From NCBI GenBank assembly GCA_019096065.1, contig JAGUCH010000002.1, positions 11,916,501 to 11,980,500 of the forward strand: DNA of 64,000 bases, in the 5' to 3' direction. A program made the position numbers and the translations under genes. The notes beneath the pieces are model-generated. The model was not told where the DNA came from, did no database searches, and saw only the letters and a program-made list of their open reading frames with translations. Numbering within the stretch: position 1 is the first letter of the stretch; each line of letters begins with the position of its first letter. The DNA comes from Paracyclopina nana. Its lineage: Eukaryota > Arthropoda > Copepoda > Cyclopoida > Cyclopettidae. Below are positions 23,076-36,155 of this stretch, one piece after another.

Positions 23076-23539
23076 TGTAAGACTCATCTTTACGTTAGGA
23101 CTGACTAAACCAATGTAAGTTTGGCGTGTTAACCCTTAAAGATAGGCAAATCAAAAATGATTTAGTCAACCCTAGCTAGCAAGTGCTTAACTTGACCTGC
23201 TCGCTTACCTGATTCGTTCGGTAACGACTGGTCTTACGCTGACATAAGACAATTTTGTCACTATAGAATAACGACATTTTTTTGTAAGAATGCTAAAGTT
23301 ACAACTGAAATAGTCATTGTAGATTAACAGGGCATTAAAGTGGCACTTGATCTAATACACTTCAAATCTTTGCACCTTGGCTCATTTTATCTCTTTCACT
23401 CAATAAAAATTAAATTGTTCGCAGCACGTCATAATAAAGCTTCTTCATCACCGATCTCCTGACTAAGAAGTATCCAAGTAGACTTGCAAAAGCTCAGATA
23501 GTTACGATATATCAGACAAATCTCACAATGCTTTTGAAT

Positions 23540-23720
23540 TGTATTTATTTATTGAAAAAAAGGTAAAAAAAGCAATTACATCCTCTGGTGATCCCATAGA
23601 CAAATGGTTGTGGTAACTCTGGAATGATCCACATATTGTTGTCGGGCTTCCACATGATCTGAGCTTCATTGGCAATTCTCTCATCTTCTGAAAATTGATG
23701 GCTCTGTAGAGTTTTTGGTT
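23540..23720 (-). CDS. Possible terminal exon of a small minus-strand gene
   Basis: On the minus strand a plausible acceptor (CTCTACAG or TTTTCAG) is followed by about 50 codons that read like protein (NEAQIMWKPDNN, WIIPELPQPFVYGITRG) and then a stop overlapping an AATAAATAAA poly(A) signal. A candidate short upstream exon with an ATG lies near 23840-23880. I do not recognise the product and could not fix the splice junction, so it may be a decayed gene copy. It lies just downstream of the long coiled-coil gene on the same strand. Confidence 0.25.
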
Positions 23721-24045
23721 GTTGGGTGGGATCTTAAATAGTTTTTTCTGTTCTGAGCAGAAAACAGAATCAGTCTTTGCTGCTCATCAAATCACATCAT
23801 GTAGTCGGCTTGGTATGGCCTACAAATATAGTATACAAATGCTGAAGCAAAGCAGTCATGACATCCTCAACTAGTTTAAGATTAAGGTTAAGGCATAGTC
23901 TCTTTTTATGGACATTCTGTCAATTATTGATCAGTTTAAAGAGTGTCTTGCAGAGTCTCAGTAGTGCAAGTGTGTTTTATTTAATGCAGCTTTTAAGAGT
24001 AGAATATAAAGGGATAAACCAGTGGAGCTCTCACAATTTATGTGT

Positions 24046-27000
24046 TTACCAGCAAGTTTCTGCTGTCTTTTGATGACCCCCATCATCTACATATTCATAT
24101 TCACTGTCATCCTGAGTCTCATCTTGATGATTGCTGTTGTTGGCAGTGCCAAAGTCCCTGTACTCATACTCTTCCAGCTCAAGAGTAAGGCGAAGGACTT
24201 CAGCAGTTTGATTTTCCAGTCTTTGAGATAGCTCCTCAACTTTAGCTTCCAATTGGTCAGATCTAGAAAAAATGTCCACATTTTGAATATTCTGCTTACC
24301 CACAACAGAGTATAATTACTGCGCCATAGATCAACATATCTGTCCCCTTTAACAGTATGTTAACAAATTCTCATTTGCTTACTTGGTTCTATATTCTTCG
24401 GCTTCCTGTCTTTTGGTCTTGAGGATTTCAGACATGGATGACTCTACTTGCTTAAACCTCTCCCGTTCTCTTTCATAGGTGTCAGTCTGAGTATCCATCT
24501 CAGTTTTATACATGTTTCTCAAGTCCTCCATCCTGTCTGCATACTCTTGCTCAACCTCTTCTCTAAGTGCCATCATGTGCTCAAGTTTAGCTCCTGAAAT
24601 AAAAGGACTTTTTCTTGAACAATGAGCATAGAAAATTTTACAAATGACTATACCTAAAGCCACTTCAAGCCTTCTTTCAAGATCTTCCACTTTCTCATCA
24701 TACTCCACCCTAAGCCTAGACATTTGACCATTCAACTCATCCTTGAGCCTGTCTAGTTCTTCTTGATGCTGAGCAGAGTGAGCAGCTGCTCTTTTTCTTT
24801 CTTCAAATGCCTAGCACAAAAATGTTTTAACTAAGGTAATCAAATTATTAATAGTGAAGTTACTTTTTTGTCCCCTTCTTTTGTGGCTTCATTGACAGAT
24901 TCAACAATTTGTTGCTTTAGTTCATTTATTTGTCTTTGAAGACCAATTATTTGGTTCTGAAGCTTGTCATTCTCTTCTTGAAGCCTTTTCTCAGCAAGTT
25001 TGGAGTCCTTTTCAGCTTCCTTCTTAGCTGCCTCCACCGCTCTGGATAGCTCCACAGAATGAGTTGCATCCAATGCAGACTTGAGACTATTTCTTTCTAA
25101 TCTGAGTTTATCATCCATTTCCTTGCGGATCTGAATGTGCATTTTGGCCAATTCCTCATCCTTCTGTCTGACAATTTCATTTTTGGCTTGAGCCAGCTTG
25201 ACTTCTAGCAAGTCATGATCGTAAGAGCTGCCACCACTAGAACTAGCATTGGAAGATTGTGACTTCAGTGGAGATCTCCTCCTTGAGATTGAAGGGAGGC
25301 AAGCAGCTTGGCCTGAACTAGAATTTTCTCTTAGCTTTCTATTGTAGTCAGCTTCAATTTCATGCAGCTTCCACTCAAAGTCATTGATCATTGAAGTCTC
25401 CAATTCAGCAGCTATGGATCTGTGATACTCAATTTCCTTTTCAGCTGCCTCTAAAATTTCTTGCCTTTCTCTTGCTGCTGATTCTAAAGCATCTTCTAGC
25501 TTCTTTACCCTTTCATCCATGTTTTTGTCAATCACAGTCGTTTCAGGCTCTGCAGCAAACTTGACACTCTTCTTCCTTGCTCCGCCTGCACAGGAAAAAA
25601 GGTTTCATTTATTTACTCAGTTTACATCTAGACAAGATTAATAGTTTTACCTGAGGGTTGACCTGTGGCTGCATCCAGTTTCTTTTGGAGCTCATCACAT
25701 TTGCTTTGCAGCTGTCTAACTTGGGAGTCTGCTAAAGAGCTATTTCCTATGGCTGCAATCTAGAACATCAAGGATGTTAATGGAAAGCTGCTACTAAAGA
25801 AAGGTCAGAGGTGAAACTTTTACCTGTCTGCTTTTATTCAATAGCTCATCAGAGAGTTGGGCATTTTTCTCCTTGATTTGGGCCAAATCTTCCTCAGCTT
25901 TCTTCAACTTCTCCACTGCTGCATTGCCATCTTGTTTTGCTTTTTGCAATTGGGAGTTGACCCTTTCTAGCTCTGAGGTTCTCTCTGTACAGTCACTCTG
26001 TAGCCTTTCAAAGTTCTCCTTGTAAGTCTGTACTTCTCCACATTTGACCTCCAACTCAGTTGCTAAAATGCCTAGCTCCTCAGCCAAAATCTTATACTCC
26101 TCTGACTCCTCAGCTGTATTTATAGGACTTTCCTCAGCTGCTTTCTGCACAAGCTTATTACTGCCTATTGACTCCACCAACTTCTTGAGGCTGGCCTGAA
26201 TCTGTAAAAATGTTTAGTAAACAACTGTCTTTAAAATATATCTATGTTTAAGAAATGAAGTCTTCTGCACCCCTAACTTTCCATGTTCAATACCAAATGA
26301 GCCTGATTCTTAAAGACTGAAAGCTGGAGTAGTACAATGCCTACCTATCAATGATAACAAGTATTCTTAAAAGCTGCCTATTTGGCTCATCACACTTTCA
26401 AAGCAAGATCTCCATAAATCTCAAGGATGCAATAGGCAAAAATGATATATGTAGCATTTACCTTTTTAGGCTGCACTCCTTCTTGCACCGCCTTTTTCAG
26501 CTCAATCTCAACTTGTTTCAGCGACTGAGCAAGGTTTTCATGTTCCTTTTTAATACTGTTCTGCTCCTTCTTGTAATTATTAAGCTCCTCCACTTGCCTC
26601 AGAAAAACAGCTTTGTCCTTTTCCAATCCTTTAATTGTAGCACTTTGCTCATCTCTTTCCAGCTTTAGGTCACTGTTCTGTTTTTGTAGCTTTGCAAGGT
26701 CTGAAGTTGTTGAAGTTTTCCTGCCCTTCAACTCTTTGTTGTCAGCCTCTAAGGAAGCAATCTTGGAAACCAAGTTTGCCTTTTCAGCATCAAAGTTCTT
26801 TAACTTATTGCTCAGGTCATTCTTTGCTGTTTCTAAGGTAGCAACTTTGGCAGCCAAATTGGACTTATCAACAGTCATTTGAGCAATCTGCTTTTCAAAG
26901 GTGTTAGAAGTGGCAGAGATGGACTTGGTTGAAACAGCCAATGATTTCCTGAGTTTTTCTAATTCTTCTCTCTGTTTTTTAGCTTCATTTTGGTAGTTTG

Positions 27001-30000
27001 AGCAATCAGCACTAATATTGGACAATTTGTGTTGAAGGGTCAATTCAGTTTCATCTGACTTGGTCTTTTGAGCTTTCAAAGCTAATTCAGCCTCTCTTAA
27101 ATTTGACTCAACTTTAGCAAGCTTTGACATAAGCTCTGAGTTTTTCTTGTGCAATTGCTCTTGGGTTTTTTCTCCTCCTTGAGTCATATCTTTGACCTTC
27201 TTAGATAGTCCTTCTTTCTCTCTAGAGAGGCTATCAACAGCTGCCTTGAGCTTGTCAGCAATTTCATGAGCTTTGTCCAATTCTGCCTTCATCTTGTCCC
27301 TTTCAGCCTTGCCAAAGTTGTTGGCCATTTTCTCTTGCTCCAATCTGCTCAAACTTTCCTTGAGCTTCTCAGTTTCGTTTTCAATGCTACTGGCCTTCCT
27401 TAGAGCTTTATCTTTGGCAACAGAAACTTCCTTTTTGTCCTTCTCCAATTTGTTTAGAAAGTCTGTCTTTGCTGCCAAGTCATCTTTGGCCTTCTTAAGC
27501 TCATCTGTGACTTTGTTAAGTGCCTCAGTAGCTTCAGCTTGAGATGTGAGCATGTCCATGAGCAGCCTTTTTTCTTTGGCCTCATATTCATTGGCCATAT
27601 CGGACTTTTCTTTCTCCTTAGCAGCAATTTCCTCATCCTTGGCCTTAACCACAGCTGAAATATCCTGTTCCCTGTTCTCTAATAGGCTCTTGTTGGCCTT
27701 TTCTAATTCATCTTTGGCCTTGAGAGCTTCGCTCAAGTCTTGCCTCAGGCTAGTCATGGTCCTTTGCAAGTCTTGCACCTCCCCATCTAATCTACCTTGA
27801 AGTTTTGCATTGTCATCTTGAAGTCTGACAATTTTTAGGGTGGCCTCTTTGACCTCTCTCTCTGCTTTGGCCTTGTCTGCCCTAATCTTTGAAACAGTGT
27901 CATCTAAAGACCTGTTATGATTTGCTAAGTCCTTTTCAAGACTGTGAACAGTTTTGGCAAGTGACTCCTTATCTTGCATTGCTTTTGATAAATCCTTTTC
28001 ACTTTGTTCAAATTTACGCTTTGTGGCTTCCAAGCTTCTTCTGGAGTCATTGAGCTTTGCTTCCATGCTCTCCAAATCCTTCTCATGTTTCTCTGAGTCT
28101 GACTTAAGCTGTGTTTTCAGCCTTTGGAAATCTTTTTCCATTGAATGTAGTTTCTTGGTTACACTTCTCAAATCTTCATCTTTCTTCTCCAGTTGGGACT
28201 GAAAAGTGAGAAGCCAACAGATAAACAATAAAAATCACTAAAGCATTAAAAAAATACGTACTTGAGCATCAGCAACAAAGTTTTTGGCACTATTATTTTC
28301 TTCTTCCAGCTTGGTCATGGCTTTTCTACTTTCAATTGCAGCTTTTTCAAATTGCACTCTCATTTTCTCCAACTTATCCTCCAAGTCCTTCTTTTCTGAT
28401 TCAAATTTAGCGCTGACAGCATCCCTTTTGGTTTTCTCACCCTTTAGAGCCGTTTTCTTCTCGTTGTCATACTTATCAAGCTTGTCCTTGAGGTCTTTTA
28501 TCATGGCTTCTAGCTCACCTTCAGCCCTTTTCTTCTTCTCAAGAATGCCACTTAGGTTCTTTACTTCTAATTCCACTTTACTTTTTTCTTTTTTGAAAGC
28601 CAACACTTCAGCTTCCATTGTGGCTTTTGACTCTTCCATTGCTCTGACCTTACACCTCTCACCATCTAAACTATCTTGAACTTTTTTGTTGGACTTCAAG
28701 GCTTCAGTGAGGGAGTCTTGTAGCTTTTTGATCTCCTTGGCCTTGTTAGCTTCAAAATCAGACAATTTGCTCTTCATATCTCTAATTTCATTGTGCATTA
28801 ACTGAATTTTTTGCAAAGCTTCTCTTCTTTCTTTGTCCACCCTATCTAACTCTTTTGAGATTTTACTGCTGCCATCAGATGTAGAGACCATTTCTTTCAT
28901 GGCTTTGGTAACTTCCATCTTCGCCCCCAATTCTGCATCTCTGGCCTTTTTCAACTCTACTTGAGTTGCTTCCAGAAGGTTCTTTAAGTTGGTACAGCTC
29001 TCATTAGCCTCTGACAATTTGGTTTTTGTAGACTTGAGCTCAGTCTCAGCATCTCTCAGAGTTGATTTGGTCACCACAAGCTTATCGCTGAGCTCTGCTT
29101 TCTCCTTGCTCAACTTTTCGTTCTCAGCTTTAGCTTGACCAATCTCCATCTTGAGCTTCAAGTTGAGATCACCCATGGTTTTGGAAACATCAGGGCTGCT
29201 GTTGCTATTTGTACCACTTTTTTGCCTCTCGTACCCATCAATCCTGGCAAATAAGTGAACCCTCTCAGATTCTAGTCTCTGAATTTCCTTCATTTCTTTG
29301 CTCAGTTGGCTCACAGCTTCATTTCTTTCTTTGGCTAGTAAACCAAAATCGCTCTGCATTTTGTCCAAATCTCTCTTCACTTTTTCGAACTTTTTCACTG
29401 ATTGCCTAAAATGCAAGAAATTGTTAATTTTTTCCCAAGCTCCCCCTCATTAAATAAACAAGATTATTGAGTTTGATAACATGTCTCTGAAGCTATCCAA
29501 GAGAACAAAAAATTATGCAAACATGTACATATTAGCCCCTGAGCAAGTTCACTTTCAAGAAATAAACATTTCAGAGCAAGGGGGCTTTGTTGTTAATCAA
29601 GCAAAAATCTTAAGGATATACCTATGAGCTTGCTGCTCTCCATCCAATCTTTCAAGGTAATCTCTCTTTTCCCTTTCAGCCTCAATTATTTTCCTTTGCC
29701 ATTCCATTCTTTCATGCTCTAGTTTAGACAATTTGGTTGACTGAGTCAAGCATATTTGAGCCAATTCCTCCTTGTCCTTGAAGACACCTTGCAAAAAAGC
29801 TTTTTGCTTTTTGATCTGCTCAGCAAAATCTGCTTCTTCTTTTTCAAGCAAGGACAAAAAGTCAACTTCTGAATTATTGCTGTGTCCATTTGTTTTCACA
29901 CCTCCATTAATTATGGGAGGAGAGAATTGTCTGCCTTGATTCATGGGTGGGGTTGAGGGCGGGGCAGGGCTCTTCATTCTGGCCTCTCCAAATCTGGTGA

Positions 30001-30277
30001 TCTTGTTGTCTTCAATCTTCTCTACTGGTCTTTTAGGCAGAAATCCCCCAGGTGGAGGGTTGGGACTATGATTGGGGCTATTGCTAGTGGGCTTAAATGG
30101 AGCATTAACTGAAAGCTTTCTTTGAGTCATAGGGCTAGCTGGAGCCACTGGGGGAGGGGCAAGGGGTGGTGGTGGCCTAAAGGAAGGAGGAGGGGGAGAT
30201 TTAACAGACCTAAATCCAACTGGGAGTCCACCCGAGGACCCAGCACGAGGGTTGGAACCCCCTTCATTTGATGCCAT
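24046..30277 (-). CDS. Long coiled-coil protein (1776 aa) with proline-rich N-terminus
   Basis: Nine exons in transcription order: 30277-29622, 29405-28262, 28198-26462, 26201-25824, 25759-25651, 25585-24864, 24810-24654, 24593-24383 and 24262-24046; all junctions are in phase. Residues 1-130 are Pro/Ser-rich (PPPPSFRPPPP) and low in structure. From about 140 to 1740 the protein is nearly continuous heptad-type coiled coil rich in Lys, Glu, Leu and Ala, resembling a myosin tail, with a break near residue 1340 (basic, Ser-rich: SISRRRSPLKSQ). The last 40 residues are acidic and Tyr-rich (DDSEYEYVDDGG). There is no motor domain, so this is not a myosin heavy chain. It could be a cytoskeletal or junctional scaffold such as a cingulin-like protein, but composition alone cannot tell. 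A 5' UTR exon boundary lies near 30293. Confidence 0.8.
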
Positions 30278-32249
30278 GGATAAAGACGGTTACTAGAAAT
30301 GAATACAGTGATATCAATGCTAGCTAGCAACGTTTTGTGTTAAAATACTTACAAAATATCGTTAAAGTTGAATAGTGGAATGATGCGTTTTATATTTTCT
30401 TATTTGGAGAGAAAAATAACTGCAGCACTGATTTCAATGATCACTCAAAATTACCAGCAGAGGTAGTTGAAAACAAAAAAATTTCATGTCACATGCAAGA
30501 GTTTCTTCTTACTACTAACTTTCACATTGTGTTTCTAATTTCAGCTCGTGCAGCAAGCATCATAAGGAGAAAGCTTTAAGTAAAGTAGTAGCACAAGAAG
30601 ACATATTTAAGGAAAGTCCACAAAGAAGCGCGCATCTCTAGATGCTCTAGATATCTACACGCTTCCCAAGGAGACTCGTAGCAAGAGAAGCTCTAGCCAA
30701 AGTGCTTAAATAATGCATGAGTACACAAAGAGCTCAAAACAGAGAAGAAAAAAACTACTCATGAGCGGAGAATGAATTTCCGAAATTTTTAGGCGTTTTT
30801 GGCCCCACATCCCATCGATTGGAAAGACAGTCTCAAAGAAGCAGGAAGATAACATGATACACAAGAACACTTGACCATTCTAAAAGCTAAAAAATCCGAG
30901 CAAAAAAGGGCTTAACTTTGGGACAAGCTCCTTTTCTCCCAACTTTCCAGCAATTTAAAAAATGCTCATGATTGGTAAGAAAGCATTAATCATTATTTTT
31001 CAATTTTGTGATGAATATTTGCTGCTTGTAACAAGCTTTGAACAGTAGAACCCCAATTTAACACATCATTTTAAGCTTTTATCTGATTGAATCTCTGCTC
31101 CAGATTTCTCTACCTTCCCCTCTTCCCTTTCACCATAAATACTCGCCCATTTCATATCATGCCTAACTGAACTATTCTTTCAACTTTAAGTAAGTCCAAA
31201 TATTTCGGGATTTTCCCCCTACTTACTCAGGCTTAGAAAAACATTTCTTAAGTGAAAAGAAAGTCCAAATGGAGGAAACACTCAATTTTATACCTTTGTC
31301 CAACCAAAAAAAGTATGAAGAATTAGTTGGAAATTATCAACTGGGTGGCGCCACTGTAACTTTTTTTCAATCAAAATATTTCTCACGTGGAATTTGAAAT
31401 ATCTGCACACTGCAGAAAGCCGAGCAGTTTCTGCATGAGATCATTGCTAAAATGCAGAAAATCAGGCCATTACCTTTTTTCTTTCATTGAAAGTAATGTA
31501 GCGAGAGCAATGCCAATTACAAGGCCTTGAAAAATGGCATGAAAAAATATCTAGCCTTCTACACCAGGTAAACTTTTATATACTTTCCAAGCTATTTAGC
31601 AGAGAGGCAAGCTTGGCCTATCTGGCAATGTACCAAGAATTTGTGTCTCTTTTTGAATTTTCTTCACTGCATCAGTTTTACATAGCTGTGACGTCATCAT
31701 GAATATGGATAATTTCAAGTGAACCTTCAAAGTTCAGACATTATTGGCCCATTTTAAGACGTTTCATTGAAGAGTACTATTAAGGAAGCAACTGCTGCGT
31801 CATGTTCAAGAAGCAGGAGAAAATGCCCTTTAGAAGCCGTGTAGGCCAAATTAGCTTTGCAGAAAAGTCAAAAAATGAAGCTAGGCTCACCAGTATGCTG
31901 TAAATGTACTGAATCAATTCATTTTTACATCAACAAAAAGTGCAACTTCAGTAGTATTTTTTCAAGGCAAAAACGTCCAAGGCTTGCATGAAAAAAAAAT
32001 TGTTTACAGTGTGTACCCAAAAACAATTGCTGGTTGAGGGTTAGGCAAAACTTTAACGAGATGATGATAGTGATCTTCCGCTTAGGAGAAACTCTTGCTA
32101 CAGCAGTGTGCAAAACTCGTTTTTGTCTCTCTGCTGTTGCGTGCATGGCCACAAAATAAAAGGAACTTGTCCTTGCAAGCTGCTGATAAATAAGTCAGTT
32201 TACTATGCGATAAGCAAGAATAAAAACAGTATAGTAATTGGCCACCATC
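30278..32249. other. Intergenic between divergent genes
   Basis: Shared upstream region of the coiled-coil gene (minus) and the Spinster-like gene (plus). It holds a probable 5' UTR exon of the coiled-coil gene next to 30293. I see no other exon, repeat or promoter motif that I can support. Confidence 0.4.
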
Positions 32250-35200
32250 ATGTTGACAGACAGGTCGTCATCAAAAAGATGGCTGTCTGTATTCATACTC
32301 TGCTTCATTAACCTCATCAATTACATGGACAGATACACTGTGGCTGGTAAGCAGATTCATTCACGCCCGTCATACATTGTATTAAGCAAAGTTTAAAGCA
32401 AATAATAAAGATGAATCAATACTTTCACTCTTCACAAAACTCGTTACACTTTTTTCACAAAATAATAAAATACAGCAGCTTTTTTGTGCTGCAATTAAAC
32501 AAACTAGAAAAAAGGAGTTTTGAGGCTTTGATTGCCCAATACTGCTATAAAAACATTTCTTCTATAAAATGATTCCGCATCTAATGTGAGCAGAGGCAAA
32601 TATTGAAATATGGCTAAAATCAATCCACGCATGTATGTTTATTATGTCGTAGGTGTATTAACCGATATTGACCAAGACTGGGACCTCACTGATGACGAAC
32701 AAGGCCTCATTCAAACTTCATTTATCATTTGCTACTTTGCGTCCGCTCCCGTTTTTGGCTTTTTGGGCGACAGATACTCCAGAAAATGGCTGATGGCTTT
32801 CGGTGTTTTGGCTTGGGGTGGGTGCACCCTTGTCAGCTCCTTAATGAACGTAATATATCTAATTCATCTTTTTTGACAGAAGTGCGGTTTTCTATTGGCC
32901 TTTTCTTTTTGCAGAATTTCAAGGCTTTCTTATTATTTCGAGCTGCTATTGGATTTGGTGAAGCGGGTTTCACCTCTATCGCGCCAACAGTTTTGGGAGA
33001 TTTATTCCAGGACAGCAAAAGAACAATTGTGCTGGCTCTTTTCTATTTTGCAATCCCCGTTGGAAGGTAACTTCTATTTGATTTCTTTGCATCTTAAAGA
33101 TAAGATTTACGTCAAGATTGACGCACGATTGTTTGAGGTTGCGCGAGTGAGAAATTGCAAGTTACGTTAATGGGCTTGAAATAAGAAACGATGGCTTCTG
33201 TTACGTAGTACAGTCAGCGCACCCTAGCGTGAAAAGCCGTGTAGTATATTCACTACTGAGGCAGCTACATAGCAATTCGTAATTTGCCAAAAAATTTGCC
33301 TTCCCTTATGATTTATCAAAAATTCGAAAAATAATATTGGATCCATACTACGTCTCATGCTACTTTGTGAAAAAAAATCAGGCCAATCAGCTGAAAAAAG
33401 CTTGAAAATTCTTAAGTTCTTCAATTGCAACCAAATTTGAAAATTTCCGCCTTTTTGTAGACCAATCACAGCAGAGTTAAAAAATGTTGGCTTTCATGGT
33501 GCTACCAGATAAAAACTTTTGTCATCACGTAACGATTGACTTGGGCTGTTTTAAGCAAAAACTGGCAACTTTTAACAGATTTTAGTATACAGCCCAAAAA
33601 TAATTTTTTTCCACTTTTCCGTCAAAGCGTCATGCGTAAACAGCTGTACTACCTTACATTGGCGCCATCTAGCATGATAAATTTCAAAATCAGCTCTTAT
33701 AAGCCGGCTTAAGAATAATTCTGCTTATTCCAGATTGAGTTTAATTGAATGGGGCAATCATGGGAGAATGCATATTTCTTTTATTTTTTTAGCGGGGATA
33801 AGTAATTCCAAAGGGGAGCTTTGCTAGATTTTGTAATGAGCGCACTCAAATTGTGAGGTTGAGTGATTTTTTCCTTTGTCTTAAAATACAAATTTCCGAA
33901 AAATAATAACCTGCTAAAAATTGACTTTCAGTGGGTTAGGCTATGTTGTTGGGTCCACAGTTGCAAAAGCAACCGGAGACTGGACTTGGGGCGTGAGGAT
34001 TACCCCGTTTCTCAACCTTTTTGCACTTATTCTGCTCATTTTCTTTATGGTGGATCCACCCAGAGGTGAAAAACAGAAATGAAAAAACACCTATAATGCT
34101 AATGCTAATGATTCTTTCGCTAGGTGAGCATGAGAAAGTGCCTAAAGTGAGTGATAAAAAGGAATCAATAAGCACTCAATTCAGGTCATGGGGAGCTGAT
34201 TTATTGTATTTGCTCAAAAACAAATCCTACATGTTTTCTACGGTGGCCTTCACTTGCTTGACATTTTGCACTGGTGCTTTGTCATGGTTTGGGCCCTCTT
34301 ACGTGGAGAAAGCTCTATTAGTGAGAAAGGAGCATTCCTTGGAAGGATCCGCGGATGATCCAGACCCTAATGAGTATGTACACAAAAATGGCCATTAACT
34401 AGTGTTTTTGTGCGCGCGTCAGTGAGGGCCACATCATAAGTGTTTTTCTATTTACAGCGTAGGCTTCTTATTTGGCTTGGTATTGAGTGCAGCCGGAATT
34501 GTTGGCCTAATCTTGGGCAGTGGTTTGAGTTTTTGGCTGAGACCCAAAATCCCTTATATAGATCCTCTCATTTGCGGAGCTGGCCTCCTCATTTCATCTC
34601 CACTCATTTTTGCTGCTCTGTACATAGCCGAAAATTCCGTTGTAGGTGCGTTCGCACTCATGTTTGCCGGTCAAGTATTTCTTAACATGAATTGGGCTGT
34701 GGTGGTGGACATTTCACTGGTAAGAAAAGAGTGTAAGCATTTGCTATTCTTGCCTAACTTTGAGTTTGCAGTATGTGGTGATCCCCGCGCGAAGGTCATC
34801 AGCTGAGGCCTTTCAATTAATGGCCTCGCATGCGCTGGGCGAGGCTGGAAGCCCTTACCTAACTGGCCTCATTTCCGAGGATGTTTTCAAAGCTAATCTC
34901 TACAATTCCTCATCTGCATGTATGCGCAAATAGGCAAAGAATACCGCGTCGTATATAATGCGTTCTTTCCAGTTAATGACTCTCAGCTGATGAGCGAAGA
35001 TGAAAAGGATTTCACATCAATGAGAAATGCACTCTACATATCGCTGGCTTTCGAGATCATGGGAGCGATATTCTTTTTCCTGACAACCTTTTTCGTTGTC
35101 TCTGATCGGGCCAAAGCTGATGAGGCTGAAAGACTGGAAGCAGGTACTTTCATTGATTTGCCATTCTCAAAATGCAGATGACAATTTGCACGAGCACTTC

Positions 35201-36155
35201 CTATTAAGCAACGACCATGTTGTAGCCCCATAATTAGGGATAATCATGCTCTTGATATGAAATTGACAGTTTAAACAGGGCAGATGTGAATTGTGAGCTT
35301 CCAAATTGATTTTTGCTTAGAGAAGCTGCAGCAGATGATTCTCATATTATTTTGACAACTTTTTTATGCGCCAATTCTCCATGCTCACACTCAAATTAGC
35401 CTATATTTTCCCAAAGTGCTCCCAAAATGATCGTTCAGTGGTGAGATAAGAATTTTTAATATTGATTTAATAATGCTTAATGATGATTCTCCTTTCCCAG
35501 TAAAGGAAGAATCAATAATTTTTGCTGTCAAATTGCCTGTTTATCCAACTGTGGCAGGGTAATTGTGAGGTAGCAATGATAAATGTGTAAATAATTTCAT
35601 ATTGGGTGGCGTCGTTGGACACCCTAAAAAAGCTGTTTCAATCACCTTTTTTTGCTTCCTTGCTTCACTTGGTTATTTGATTAAGGGCCGGCAACATCTG
35701 CCACCTAATGCTATATATATTGTATCTCTGCCTCACAAAGTTTGCTTGCACTTATTCTAGTTCAAATAGTATTGGAAATTGTTATCATTAGGGTAACACA
35801 CTGCACATAGTCTTTGTCTGATATTTTCATAATCTACTTGGACATATTTTACGATATTTCAGCAAAAGTTGTTTGCATTCTTCAAGCATATGATATTAAT
35901 AAAAGTTGTTTTCTTACGTATCTTCAAAAGCTGAGTAACTAGCAATATAATAGTAAAGCGCATACGAAAATGCGCTGAGCACGCAGCGCTTTTTCTTCTA
36001 AGCTTCTTACATATCACAACTAAGCATTTTTTCCCTAGTCTAAGAATTATTACTAAGCTTTTTCTCTCTTTGCAGAAGAACGCAAAAAGATTGCATCGAA
36101 GCAATTGCCTACTAGCCCAGAAGCCAGGTCAACCACCACAACCAAAGAAGACTGA
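32250..36155 (+). CDS. Spinster-family MFS transporter (496 aa)
   Basis: Spinster/SPNS proteins are lysosomal or plasma-membrane carriers of lysophospholipids and sphingosine phosphate; Drosophila spinster acts in late endosomes and lysosomes. Nine exons: 32250-32346, 32653-32849, 32915-33066, 33932-34065, 34124-34373, 34458-34719, 34772-34919, 34973-35143 and 36076-36155, all in phase. The start ATG sits in GCCACCATCATG. TM1 contains [13 protein letters not shown], the family signature, split by intron 1. The MFS loop motif GDRYSRKW lies after TM2. [18 protein letters not shown] is typical of TM4, and [17 protein letters not shown] plus [13 protein letters not shown] are the conserved TM10-11 region. 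Twelve membrane segments can be counted, ending at about residue 460, followed by a charged C-tail. Introns 3 (865 bp) and 8 (932 bp) are much longer than the rest. Confidence 0.92.

Larger units (their letters stand above)
22623..24045. other. Intergenic with element fragments
   Basis: Holds a solo end of the CTGTTCATCTAC family (about 22643-22660), a TA-flanked MITE (22854-23073) and a direct repeat GA[TC]TGACTAAAC[AC]AATG (about 22752 and 23101). A possible minus-strand terminal exon (23540-23720) is listed separately. Confidence 0.45.

Noticed and set aside
32610..32652. ATG at 32610 as start of the Spinster-like protein
   Set aside because: An upstream exon at 32250-32346 encodes the family TM1 motif and splices in phase at 32653, so the 32610 ATG lies in an intron.
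34861..34972. Continuous reading [14 protein letters not shown] as coding sequence of the Spinster-like gene
   Set aside because: It is out of frame with the preceding exon. A 53-bp intron (GTATGC...TTCTTTCCAG, 34920-34972) restores phase, so that peptide is intronic.
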